Source: Nitrococcus sp.
GTDB lineage: Bacteria > Pseudomonadota > Gammaproteobacteria > Nitrococcales > Nitrococcaceae
Length of the DNA stretch: 8,431 nucleotides
Reading direction: 5' to 3'
Assembly: GCA_030452365.1 (NCBI GenBank)
Contig: JAKDMK010000083.1
Span: forward strand, 1 to 8,431
The notes below the pieces were generated by a model that saw only the letters and a program-made list of their open reading frames with translations, had not been told where the DNA came from and did no database searches. Made by a program: the position numbers and the translations under genes. The number at the start of each line of letters is the position of its first letter. The stretch's first letter is position 1. This document shows, one piece after another, positions 1 to 5,716 of the stretch.

Positions 1-1300
1 CGTAGCATTCGTTCTCGATCGCCCGCGCCTGGGCGCAGCGGCGCACGCGCAAATAGGCGTTGTTGGTGTCGGTCCAGAATGGCACGAACAGAATCTGCAT
101 GCCTTGGTCCGCCAGCAGGCGTCCGAGCTCGGGGAATTCGACGTCGTAGCAGATCAGAATGCCGACTTTGGCGACGTCGGTGTCGATCACGCGCAACGAC
201 TCGCCCCCTTGCACACCCCAATGGAAGCGCTCGTCCGGGGTGGCGTGCAGCTTGTACTGGTTATCCGTGGTGCCGTCACGGCGGCAGAGGTAGGCGACGT
301 TGTAGAGATTGTTCTTTTCGTAGACCGGCATGCTGCCACAGATGATATTCGTGTTGTAGCTCACCGCCAGCCCCAGCATGGCCTCGCGTATCTCATCCGT
401 ATAGCGGGCGAGCCCGCGCATCGCCTCGGCCGGCTCGTCCTGGTTGAACTGCGCCAACAGCGGCGCGTTGAAGAGCTCCGGGAATAGGATCAGATCACAG
501 TTGTACCCGGCCAGGGCGTCGACGAAGAATTCCACCTGCATCATCAAATCATCGAAATCCTGCACCCGACGCATCTGCCATTGCACGGTGCCGACGCGGA
601 CGATCTTCTTGCGACCACCGATCAACGGCGTTCGAGCGGCTTCGTAAAAAATGTTGTCCCACTGCACCAGCGTGGCGAAGGCGCGGGATTTCAGATCCTC
701 GGGTAAATAGCCCGTGATGATACGGCGGATGTGGAAATCGTTGGCGAGCTGGAAGGAGAGAATCGGATCATGGATTTCGCGGCGCTTGACCAGCTCGATA
801 TAGCCCTCCGGCGTGAGCTCCCGGGCGTGCTTGCGATAGCCCGGGATACGGCCGCCGGCTATGATGGCGCGCAGATTGAGCTTGCGGCAGAGCTCCTTGC
901 GGGCATCATAAAGGCGCCGGCCCAGGCGCATATCCCGATAGTCCGGGTGCACGAAAACATCCACCCCGTAGAGCACGTCCCGATTCGGATCATGGTTGGT
1001 GAGAAAGCCGTTATCCGTGATCTCCTGATAAGAATGCTTGTCGCCGAAGCGGTCGTATTCCACGATCATGGAAATGGCGACGGCCACCACCCGGCCATTG
1101 TCCTCGATGCAAATCTGGCCTTCGACAAAACGGTTGATCTGAGCGGCAAATTGCTTCCGACTCCAGGCACCGCCAAGATCGGCATAGACCTGGTCCATTA
1201 TGCGTTTGACGTCGGCGTAATCGGACAGGCGTAGATTGCGAAGGCGCAGGCGATGTTCTTCGATTTCCCTGCGACCAGGGGGTTCTGCTTGATTCGGCAT
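1..1300 (-). CDS. GNAT acetyltransferase-nitrilase fusion protein (3' end missing)
   Basis: A two-domain enzyme; 433 codons are visible and the gene runs off the left edge. Residues about 15-200 form a GNAT N-acetyltransferase domain with the acetyl-CoA loop region VFVHPDYRDMRLGRRL (116-130). Residues about 233-433 form a carbon-nitrogen hydrolase (nitrilase superfamily) domain with the full triad in context: Glu275 in LILFPELF, Lys350 in NQYKLH, Cys384 in ILICYDVEFPE. Family members are about 500 residues or more, so roughly the last 70-100 are absent. The nitrilase half is expected to hydrolyse an amide or nitrile and the GNAT half to acylate an amine; the substrate is unknown. The start ATG (1298-1300) is chosen because homologues begin shortly before the RLRLRNL motif. 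No clear Shine-Dalgarno is visible, and the frame stays open upstream with ATGs near 1407 and 1432, so a longer N terminus is possible. No catalytic residue in the visible part is missing. Confidence 0.9.
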   Translation of the reverse strand, partial: MPNQAEPPGRREIEEHRLRLRNLRLSDYADVKRIMDQVYADLGGAWSRKQFAAQINRFVEGQICIEDNGRVVAVAISMIVEYDRFGDKHSYQEITDNGFLTNHDPNRDVLYGVDVFVHPDYRDMRLGRRLYDARKELCRKLNLRAIIAGGRIPGYRKHARELTPEGYIELVKRREIHDPILSFQLANDFHIRRIITGYLPEDLKSRAFATLVQWDNIFYEAARTPLIGGRKKIVRVGTVQWQMRRVQDFDDLMMQVEFFVDALAGYNCDLILFPELFNAPLLAQFNQDEPAEAMRGLARYTDEIREAMLGLAVSYNTNIICGSMPVYEKNNLYNVAYLCRRDGTTDNQYKLHATPDERFHWGVQGGESLRVIDTDVAKVGILICYDVEFPELGRLLADQGMQILFVPFWTDTNNAYLRVRRCAQARAIENECY

Positions 1301-1507
1301 AAGCGTTCGGTCGGATCGGAAGATTGACTCCGGATACGGCGGCCTTAGAAGACCAGCATAGCATGCGGCGTGGGAGAAGGATTGACCGTTTAACGATCTC
1401 TTGAGCATTGGCAACCGAATCCAAGACTCCATTAGGTCAGTTTGTGAGGCGAGCGTTGGAGTCCACCGTACCTAACAGTCACATCCAGGTCTGAAGAGTC
1501 AACCAAG
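1301..1507. other. Divergent intergenic region between GNAT-nitrilase gene and toxin operon
   Basis: This short gap separates the minus-strand GNAT-nitrilase gene from the plus-strand toxin-antitoxin promoter. It must hold the promoter of the minus-strand gene, but I see no convincing -35/-10 pair there. Two interleaved inverted repeats occur (GACTCC 1425-1430 with GGAGTC 1458-1463; TTAGGT 1432-1437 with ACCTAA 1470-1475). No coding sequence is supported. Confidence 0.5.
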
Positions 1508-1536
1508 TTGCGAAAGTCCCATAATGGGACTATGAT
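1508..1536 (+). promoter_or_regulatory. higBA promoter with palindromic operator in the spacer
   Basis: A sigma70-type promoter is visible: -35 TTGCGA at 1508-1513, a 17-base spacer, and -10 TATGAT at 1531-1536 (five of six consensus bases). Bases 1516-1530 of the spacer form a perfect inverted repeat, GTCCCAT-A-ATGGGAC, with 7-base arms that directly abut the -10. Antitoxins of this type autorepress through their HTH domain, so this palindrome is the likely operator: a protein bound there would block RNA polymerase. The predicted transcription start lies at about 1542-1544, on or next to the toxin ATG at 1543. A second -10-like CATAAT (1520-1525) lies inside the palindrome but lacks a good -35. 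Confidence 0.7.
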
Positions 1537-1542
1537 GCACGG

Positions 1543-1845
1543 ATGCACATCATCGCTCTTTCAACCCTGAAAGCATTTTGGTCGAGTTCACCGGCATACT
1601 CCAACTCAATTGAGCCTGGGATGGCTTGGTACCGGGAAACCTTGAGGGCCGACTGGTCCACGCCCAACGAGGTCAAGGTGCAGTTTTCGAACGCCAGCAT
1701 TCTGAAGAATGGTCGGGTCGTCTTCAACATCGCCGGAAACAAATATCGCCTGGTGGTTTGGATCAACTACCCGTACCGGGTCGTCTACTTCCGATTCTTC
1801 GGAACACACAAGCAATATGACGAAATCGATGCACAGACAATCTGA
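1543..1845 (+). CDS. higB: Type II toxin, HigB family mRNA interferase
   Basis: A 100-residue protein of the HigB toxin family (RelE/ParE-like fold). Family members cut mRNA on the translating ribosome. The N terminus MHIIALSTLKAFW, the middle KVQFSNASIL, and the run VVFNIAGNKYRLVV then YRVVYFRFFGTHKQYDEID match the family over its whole length, so the gene looks intact. The start at 1543 gives the expected MH[IV]I N terminus. There is no Shine-Dalgarno before it, and the promoter places the transcription start almost on the ATG, so the message may be leaderless. It is the first gene of a two-gene operon with the antitoxin 8 bases downstream; toxin-first order is normal for hig systems. Base composition appears less GC-rich than the flanking metabolic genes, which fits an acquired module. 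The exact target sequence cannot be read from the gene. Confidence 0.9.
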   Translation: MHIIALSTLKAFWSSSPAYSNSIEPGMAWYRETLRADWSTPNEVKVQFSNASILKNGRVVFNIAGNKYRLVVWINYPYRVVYFRFFGTHKQYDEIDAQTI

Positions 1846-1853
1846 GGTGACGT

Positions 1854-2240
1854 ATGGAAATTCGTCCTATCAAAACTGAATCCGATTATATGGCTACGCT
1901 GGAGGAAATAGAAGGGCTTATGTCGGCTGAAACGAACTCCCCGGAGGGCGATCGTCTGGATGTTCTGGTCACACTGGTTGAAGCGTACGAGCGGGAGCAT
2001 TATCCAATCGATTTCCCGGATCCCGTTGAGGCCATCAAGTTCCGTATGGAACAACAGGGTCTTACCGTAGACGACTTGGTCCCGGTAATTGGCCGCAAGA
2101 ACCGCGTGTATGAAATTTTGGCGCGGAAACGTCCGCTTACTTTGAGGATGATCGAGGGCCTGCACGAGGCGTTCTCAATTCCAGCTGAAAGCCTGCTCAA
2201 ACATCGTGCGCATCCCAGCAAGCATGCTGCGCGGGGCTGA
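1854..2240 (+). CDS. higA: HigA-type antitoxin with helix-turn-helix domain
   Basis: A 128-residue antitoxin. Residues 1-50 resemble the N-terminal segment of the long HigA class (MEIRPIKTESDYMATLEEIEGLM, then LVEAYEREHYPI). Residues about 56-115 form an XRE-like helix-turn-helix, with the likely recognition helix around RKNRVYEILARKR (81-93) and LTLRMIEGLHEAFSIP after it. It should bind and neutralise the HigB product and repress the shared promoter, probably through the palindrome at 1516-1530. The start is set by a strong Shine-Dalgarno, GAGGTGA (1844-1850), which overlaps the toxin stop codon. Ribosomes finishing the toxin could therefore reinitiate here, and the good site favours antitoxin over toxin translation. 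The C-terminal tail after 116 (KHRAHPSKHAARG) is basic and lacks a recognised motif. Confidence 0.9.
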   Translation: MEIRPIKTESDYMATLEEIEGLMSAETNSPEGDRLDVLVTLVEAYEREHYPIDFPDPVEAIKFRMEQQGLTVDDLVPVIGRKNRVYEILARKRPLTLRMIEGLHEAFSIPAESLLKHRAHPSKHAARG

Positions 2241-2262
2241 GGAACCGGCGGCTAAGGAACAA

Positions 2263-2300
2263 GGTTAGACCGTGGGTCGCTTCGCTGGCACGATCTAACC
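2263..2300. repeat. Inverted repeat / hairpin downstream of higA
   Basis: GGTTAGA (2263-2269) and TCTAACC (2294-2300) are perfectly complementary, and the inner CGTG (2271-2274) and CACG (2289-2292) extend the stem across one C-A mismatch. The loop is 14 bases. It lies 22 bases after the antitoxin stop and could end transcription or protect the 3' end, but there is no following T-run, so it is not a typical intrinsic terminator. It may instead be a dispersed palindromic repeat. Confidence 0.5.
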
Positions 2301-2342
2301 CGCTTCGTTGGGCCTTACCAGCTTGAGTTCGAGCGTACTCCA

Positions 2343-2371
2343 TTTGCGCCATGATAGCGCTCTGCTATTAT
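2343..2371 (+). promoter_or_regulatory. Probable metXW promoter
   Basis: A TATTAT at 2366-2371 (five of six -10 bases) lies upstream of metX, with a weak -35 candidate TTTGCG at 2343-2348 (17-base spacer) or TTGCGC at 2344-2349 (16-base spacer). The predicted transcription start is near 2378, leaving a leader of about 20-35 bases. No methionine repressor box or SAM riboswitch fold is visible in this short leader. Confidence 0.4.
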
Positions 2372-2411
2372 TCTTGCGTTTACCCACTCCCAATTCATGG
2401 CTGCGGAGGCG

Positions 2412-3566
2412 ATGCCTGAATCGATTCCGCCAGATTCGGTCGGCCTAGTCGAACCAGAGCACGCCCGCTTCAATACGGCGTTGACCTTGGAATGCGGCCG
2501 TAGCCTGCCCGGCTATGAGCTCGTCTATGAGGCCTACGGCAAGCCCAATAGCGATCGCAGCAACGCGATACTGATCTGCCATGCGCTATCCGGGACGCAC
2601 CATGCGGCAGGCTACAATAGCCTAACGGATCGCAAGCCCGGCTGGTGGGACGTTTGCATCGGACCGGGCAAGCCCATCGATACGAATCGATTCTACGTGG
2701 TTTGTTGCAACAATCTGGGGGGCTGCCACGGCTCCACAGGCCCTACAAGCATCAATCCGGCCACCGGCGAGCCTTACGGAGCCGACTTCCCCATCATCAC
2801 CGTGCAGGATTGGGTGCATAGTCAGGCACGCCTGGCCGATCACCTCGGGATTGAGACCTGGGCCGCGATAGCCGGCGGCAGCCTCGGCGCCATGCAGGCA
2901 ATGCAGTGGGCAATCGAATACCCACGACGGCTGCGTCATGCCATAGTCATTGCCGCCGCACCGCGCCTGTCCGCGCAAAACATCGCCTTTAATGAGGTGG
3001 CCCGGCAGGCTATCCGCTCGGACCCAGACTTCCATGACGGGCGCTATCAGAGCCATCAGGCTATACCCCGTCGTGGACTGATGCTGGCGCGGATGTTGGG
3101 CCACATCACCTATCTCTCGGACAAGGCGATGCGCGCCAAATTTGGACGCGATCTGCGGCGGGGCAAAGATGATTATGATTTCCACTACGAGGTGGAATTT
3201 GAAGTAGAGAGCTACTTACGCTATCAGGGCGAGTCTTTCGTCGAGCACTTTGACGCCAACACCTATCTGTTGATGACCAAGGCGTTGGACTATTTCGATC
3301 CCGCCGCGGCCTTCGGTGGCGATTTAACCAAGGCGTTGGCGGGTGTTTCGGCACAGTTCCTGGTAGTCGCATTCACCAGCGACTGGCGCTTCTCGCCGGC
3401 ACGTTCACGCGAGATCGTGCGTGCCTTGTTGGATGGAAACAAGGACGTCACCTATGCTGAGATCGAGGCCGATCACGGCCACGACGCCTTCCTGATGCCG
3501 GTCCCCCAGTATATTGACGTATTGGGCACCTACATGGACAAGGTGGCCGCGGAGATCGGAGCGTGA
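2412..3566 (+). CDS. metX: Homoserine O-acyltransferase MetX
   Basis: An alpha/beta-hydrolase enzyme, 384 residues from this start, that acylates the homoserine hydroxyl in methionine biosynthesis. Family signatures run throughout: [43 protein letters not shown], the nucleophile elbow GGSLGAMQ (Ser157), TSDWRFSP (Asp324) and HGHDAFLMP (His357), giving a complete Ser-Asp-His triad. Start choice: homologues I know begin with MP, a few residues, then DSVGLV, which matches the ATG at 2412. An in-frame ATG at 2397 would add five residues. GGAGG lies only 2 bases before 2412 and 2397 has no Shine-Dalgarno, so the start stays uncertain. The acyl donor (acetyl-CoA or succinyl-CoA) cannot be fixed here; several proteobacterial MetX enzymes paired with MetW use succinyl-CoA. 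The stop overlaps the metW start by 4 bases. Confidence 0.95.
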   Translation: MPESIPPDSVGLVEPEHARFNTALTLECGRSLPGYELVYEAYGKPNSDRSNAILICHALSGTHHAAGYNSLTDRKPGWWDVCIGPGKPIDTNRFYVVCCNNLGGCHGSTGPTSINPATGEPYGADFPIITVQDWVHSQARLADHLGIETWAAIAGGSLGAMQAMQWAIEYPRRLRHAIVIAAAPRLSAQNIAFNEVARQAIRSDPDFHDGRYQSHQAIPRRGLMLARMLGHITYLSDKAMRAKFGRDLRRGKDDYDFHYEVEFEVESYLRYQGESFVEHFDANTYLLMTKALDYFDPAAAFGGDLTKALAGVSAQFLVVAFTSDWRFSPARSREIVRALLDGNKDVTYAEIEADHGHDAFLMPVPQYIDVLGTYMDKVAAEIGA

Positions 3567-4165
3567 GCGGACTGCGCCCCGATCTGCAAATCGTCGCGGA
3601 CTGGATTACACCTCGCTCCCGGGTGCTCGATCTTGGCTGCGGCGATGGCACCTTGCTGCGTGAACTCCAGGAAAGCCGCTTCGTCACCGGCTATGGGCTG
3701 GAAATCGATGCGGACAATATCGGTCGCTGTATCCGCAATGGCGTCAATGTAATTCAAACCGACCTCGACCAAGGGCTGTCGGATTTCGCTGCGGGAACGT
3801 TCGATTACGTGGTGATGACCCAGACCCTGCAGGCGGTACGCCGGCCCAACCGGCTGCTCGACGAAATGTTGCGTGTTGGCCGCATAGGGATCGTGACCTT
3901 TCCCAACTTCGCCTTTTGGCGGTTGCGCTACCACCTGGCTATGCTCGGGCGCATGCCCATGAGCGGTGCCCTCTCCTATACTTGGTATGAAACGCCGAAC
4001 ATTCACTTGTGTACGATCCGAGACTTCGAGGAGTTGTGCCTGCAAAAGGACATCCGCATCCTGGAACGCGAAGTCCTCTCGCACGACCTGCGCCGCCCGG
4101 TGATCGCGGGCGTACTGCCGAACCTGCTCGCCGAGATCGCTATTTATCGCTTCCGCCGCGGCTGA
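3563..4165 (+). CDS. metW: MetW, methyltransferase-fold partner of MetX
   Basis: A 200-residue class I methyltransferase-like protein of the usual MetW length. The SAM-binding motif I is [12 protein letters not shown] (21-32) and the acidic end of strand 2 is GYGLEID (43-49). The MetW signatures [24 protein letters not shown] (84-107), VTFPNF (111-116) and [21 protein letters not shown] (139-159) are all present. It is known as the genetic partner of metX in methionine synthesis and is thought to support MetX activity; its own chemistry is poorly defined. Translation starts at GTG 3563, which overlaps the metX stop as GTGA, with GGAG at 3551-3554 spaced 8 bases before. The two genes are therefore almost certainly co-transcribed and translationally coupled. 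The protein looks intact. Confidence 0.93.
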   Translation: MSGLRPDLQIVADWITPRSRVLDLGCGDGTLLRELQESRFVTGYGLEIDADNIGRCIRNGVNVIQTDLDQGLSDFAAGTFDYVVMTQTLQAVRRPNRLLDEMLRVGRIGIVTFPNFAFWRLRYHLAMLGRMPMSGALSYTWYETPNIHLCTIRDFEELCLQKDIRILEREVLSHDLRRPVIAGVLPNLLAEIAIYRFRRG

Positions 4166-4277
4166 CGGTCGCGGCCAAGCGGGCGACGCTGGCAGAAAAT
4201 CAAGCAGACGACTCGTTTGTTGCGCGAACGGATTGGGGCGATGGCTGCCAAAACCCTCCCTACAGGAGCAAAACGCA

Positions 4278-5201
4278 ATGGCCACTTGGCTTATCACACA
4301 CCGCGCCTACTTACAGCACGACACCGGTTACGGCCACCCCGAGTGTCCCGATCGGCTGCGAGCGATTCTCACGGCACTCGACACCCCCGCCTTTGCGGGT
4401 CTCGTGCGACGCGAGGCAGAAGCCGCTACGCAGGAGGAGATCGCGCGGGTCCATCAACAGCGCTATATCGAACAGATCTTGAGCATGATTCCAAGCTCGG
4501 GGTGGCGTTCACTCGATCCGGATACCATGATTAGCCCCGGCTCCGGTGAGGCCGCGTTACGGGCGGCCGGAGCCGTCAGGCAAGCCGTGGACGCGGTAAT
4601 GAGTGGGCAAGCCACACGTGCTTTCTGCGCGGTGCGCCCGCCCGGCCACCACGCCGAGCCCGCGCGAGCGATGGGATTTTGCTTATTCAACAACGTGGCG
4701 GTGGGCGCACTGCATGCCCGCTGCGCGCATGCGGCGCGCAACATAGCCATCGTGGATTTCGATGTCCACCATGGCAATGGAACCCAGGCCATGCTGGCCG
4801 GCCGAGAGGGTTTTCTCTATGCCTCGACTCATCAGCAGCCGCTGTTTCCGAATACCGGGCGGCGCGAGGAGAACCGCCCCGGCGCGCTATATAACATTCC
4901 GTTGCCGCCCGGCACGGGATCCGAGACATTTCGCCTGCACTTTCAAAGCGAGATCATACCCGCTATAGCCGACTTTCATCCTGACCTGATCCTGGTTTCG
5001 GCGGGCTTCGACGCGCACGAGTCCGATCCCCTTGCCGAGCTCAAATTGACCGATGCGGATTATCAGTGGGCAACTGAAGAGCTGGCGGCGCTCGCCGAGG
5101 CATACTGCCGCGGTCGAATCGTCTCCACGCTTGAGGGCGGCTATAACCTGCGGGCGCTGGCCAGAAGCGTTGCTCGGCACGTCGCGGCGCTGATGCATTG
5201 A
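4278..5201 (+). CDS. Histone deacetylase family zinc amidohydrolase
   Basis: A 307-residue enzyme of the arginase/deacetylase fold that removes acyl groups from amines; bacterial members act on acetylpolyamines, acetylated proteins or related amides. Motifs are complete: GHPECPDRL near the N terminus, RPPGHHAEP with the His124-His125 dyad, FNNVAV, DFDVHHGNGTQ with zinc ligands Asp162 and His164, SAGFDAHESDPLA with zinc ligand Asp245, and LEGGYN with the transition-state Tyr289. The sequence is class II-like, not AcuC-like. The start at 4278 is preferred because AGGAG (4264-4268) lies 9 bases before it and the protein then begins MATWLITH, as relatives do; an in-frame ATG at 4233 lacks this. 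It follows metW by 112 bases on the same strand and may be partly co-transcribed. The substrate is unknown, and a link to methionine synthesis is not shown. Confidence 0.93.
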   Translation: MATWLITHRAYLQHDTGYGHPECPDRLRAILTALDTPAFAGLVRREAEAATQEEIARVHQQRYIEQILSMIPSSGWRSLDPDTMISPGSGEAALRAAGAVRQAVDAVMSGQATRAFCAVRPPGHHAEPARAMGFCLFNNVAVGALHARCAHAARNIAIVDFDVHHGNGTQAMLAGREGFLYASTHQQPLFPNTGRREENRPGALYNIPLPPGTGSETFRLHFQSEIIPAIADFHPDLILVSAGFDAHESDPLAELKLTDADYQWATEELAALAEAYCRGRIVSTLEGGYNLRALARSVARHVAALMH

Positions 5202-5230
5202 TTGGATCTGTCAATGTTGATAATGACGAG

Positions 5231-5239
5231 TTATTCACA
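5231..5239 (+). promoter_or_regulatory. DnaA box TTATTCACA
   Basis: An exact match to the DnaA box consensus TTATNCACA, 29 bases after the deacetylase gene stop and on the left side of the AT-rich block. Whether DnaA binds here is inferred from sequence only. Confidence 0.5.
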
Positions 5240-5356
5240 AACCAGTCAGCGACTTTGATCACCCCTGCGAGATGGCTTGATCGAGTGCTAAAACTCTGTA
5301 CAACGTTTTATTTCAAATGAACATTTGGCAATTGATGAAAAGTTGATCGAACTAAC

Positions 5357-5395
5357 GGGGAGCCTTTCAGAGTGCCGCTTCGGCCGCTGTTCCCC
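5357..5395. terminator. GC-rich hairpin, possible terminator without T-run
   Basis: GGGGA (5357-5361) pairs with TCCCC (5391-5395), and an inner GCCG-CTT-CGGC hairpin sits at 5374-5384. Together they give a bulged GC-rich stem that could slow or stop transcription coming from the deacetylase gene. There is no T-run on either side, so factor-independent termination is doubtful. Confidence 0.3.
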
Positions 5396-5411
5396 CAGTT
5401 CGTCCACAAAG

Positions 5412-5434
5412 TTATCCACAGATTCTGTGGAAAC
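5412..5434. promoter_or_regulatory. Inverted pair of DnaA boxes
   Basis: TTATCCACA (5412-5420, plus) is the strongest DnaA box sequence. Five bases further on, TGTGGAAAC (5426-5434) reads GTTTCCACA on the minus strand, one mismatch from TTWTNCACA. The two boxes share a perfect 17-base palindrome at 5415-5431 (arms TCCACAGA and TCTGTGGA around one T). A weaker box TCGTCCACA (two mismatches) lies just upstream at 5400-5408. Closely spaced inverted boxes of this kind are common in replication origins and dnaA promoters. Confidence 0.5.
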
Positions 5435-5463
5435 CCTGGGATTTCATAATCAATATGGTAGGT

Positions 5464-5479
5464 TAGGTAGTATTACCTA
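5464..5479. repeat. Small perfect hairpin
   Basis: TAGGTA (5464-5469) and TACCTA (5474-5479) form a perfect 6-base stem with the loop GTAT. It lies between the DnaA boxes and the GATCGAAC repeats. The function is unknown; it could be a protein-binding site. Confidence 0.4.
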
Positions 5480-5502
5480 GAAGCCGCCAGAGTTTCTGGG
5501 GC

Positions 5503-5525
5503 CGTTCGATTCATTCGATCGAACG
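5503..5525. repeat. Perfect 8-base inverted repeat containing GATCGAAC
   Basis: CGTTCGAT (5503-5510) and ATCGAACG (5518-5525) are exact inverted copies separated by 7 bases. The right arm overlaps one of the three GATCGAAC repeats of this region (5345-5352, 5517-5524, 5550-5557). It is a likely binding site for a dimeric protein, or a structural element; no known regulator is recognised. Confidence 0.5.
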
Positions 5526-5654
5526 CGAAACTGGCTCTGCTTGCGATCGGATCGAACCTTGCGCTAATCAAAAATGTGCTCCATGTATCATGGTTTTCGC
5601 AGTTGGCCGGCCTACCTCTACGGGCGATCTCGACCGCATCGTGCTACCGCTGCC

Positions 5655-5663
5655 TGCTATAAT
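5655..5663 (+). promoter_or_regulatory. ilvD promoter, extended -10
   Basis: TGCTATAAT at 5655-5663 is a perfect extended -10 element (TGN plus TATAAT). No good -35 hexamer stands 16-18 bases upstream, which is usual for extended -10 promoters. The predicted transcription start is near 5670, giving a leader of about 47 bases before ilvD. No leader peptide or attenuator rich in branched-chain codons is visible in it. Confidence 0.7.
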
Positions 5664-5716
5664 ACCTCGCTCTGCCCGACTGATCGTCTACCGCATGCAG
5701 CCACCGAGGAGAAGTA

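Larger units (their letters stand above)
5202..5716. other. 515-base gene-free region with origin-like features
   Basis: No credible gene lies here on either strand. The stretch holds two consensus DnaA boxes, one near-match and one weak match, an AT-rich block at about 5285-5350 (clearly richer in A/T than the rest of the window), nine GATC sites (about one per 57 bases, against roughly one per 117 in metX by my hand count), three GATCGAAC repeats, and several perfect hairpins. Two loose IHF-like sites occur (5448-5460 and near 5566-5578, each one base off WATCAANNNNTTR). The right end carries the ilvD promoter. These are features of a gammaproteobacterial replication origin, but no dnaA, dnaN, rpmH, mnmG or parAB gene is present in the window, so this remains a hypothesis. 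The region may be an unusually long regulatory region instead. Confidence 0.35.

Noticed and set aside
731..1234. Plus-strand open frame of 167 codons
   Set aside because: It is antisense to the GNAT domain, which carries clear family motifs in the minus frame.
1425..1475. Two interleaved inverted repeats (GACTCC/GGAGTC and TTAGGT/ACCTAA) suggesting a pseudoknot RNA
   Set aside because: Only 6-base arms, no promoter or terminator tied to them; chance occurrence is likely.
2372..2411. Riboswitch or MetJ-type control of metX
   Set aside because: The leader is too short for a SAM riboswitch and no AGACGTCT-like box is present.
4166..4277. Extended N terminus of the deacetylase from ATG 4233
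   Set aside because: The ATG at 4278 has an AGGAG at proper spacing and gives the family-like N terminus; the extra 15 residues look non-coding.
3530..4297. Long open frame of 255 codons on the minus strand opposite metW
   Set aside because: It is the antisense shadow of an unmistakable MetW; it resembles no family, and its frame lacks a ribosome site.
5670..5716. Attenuator leader peptide for ilvD
   Set aside because: The leader is about 47 bases, with no short frame rich in Ile, Val or Leu codons and no terminator/antiterminator pair.
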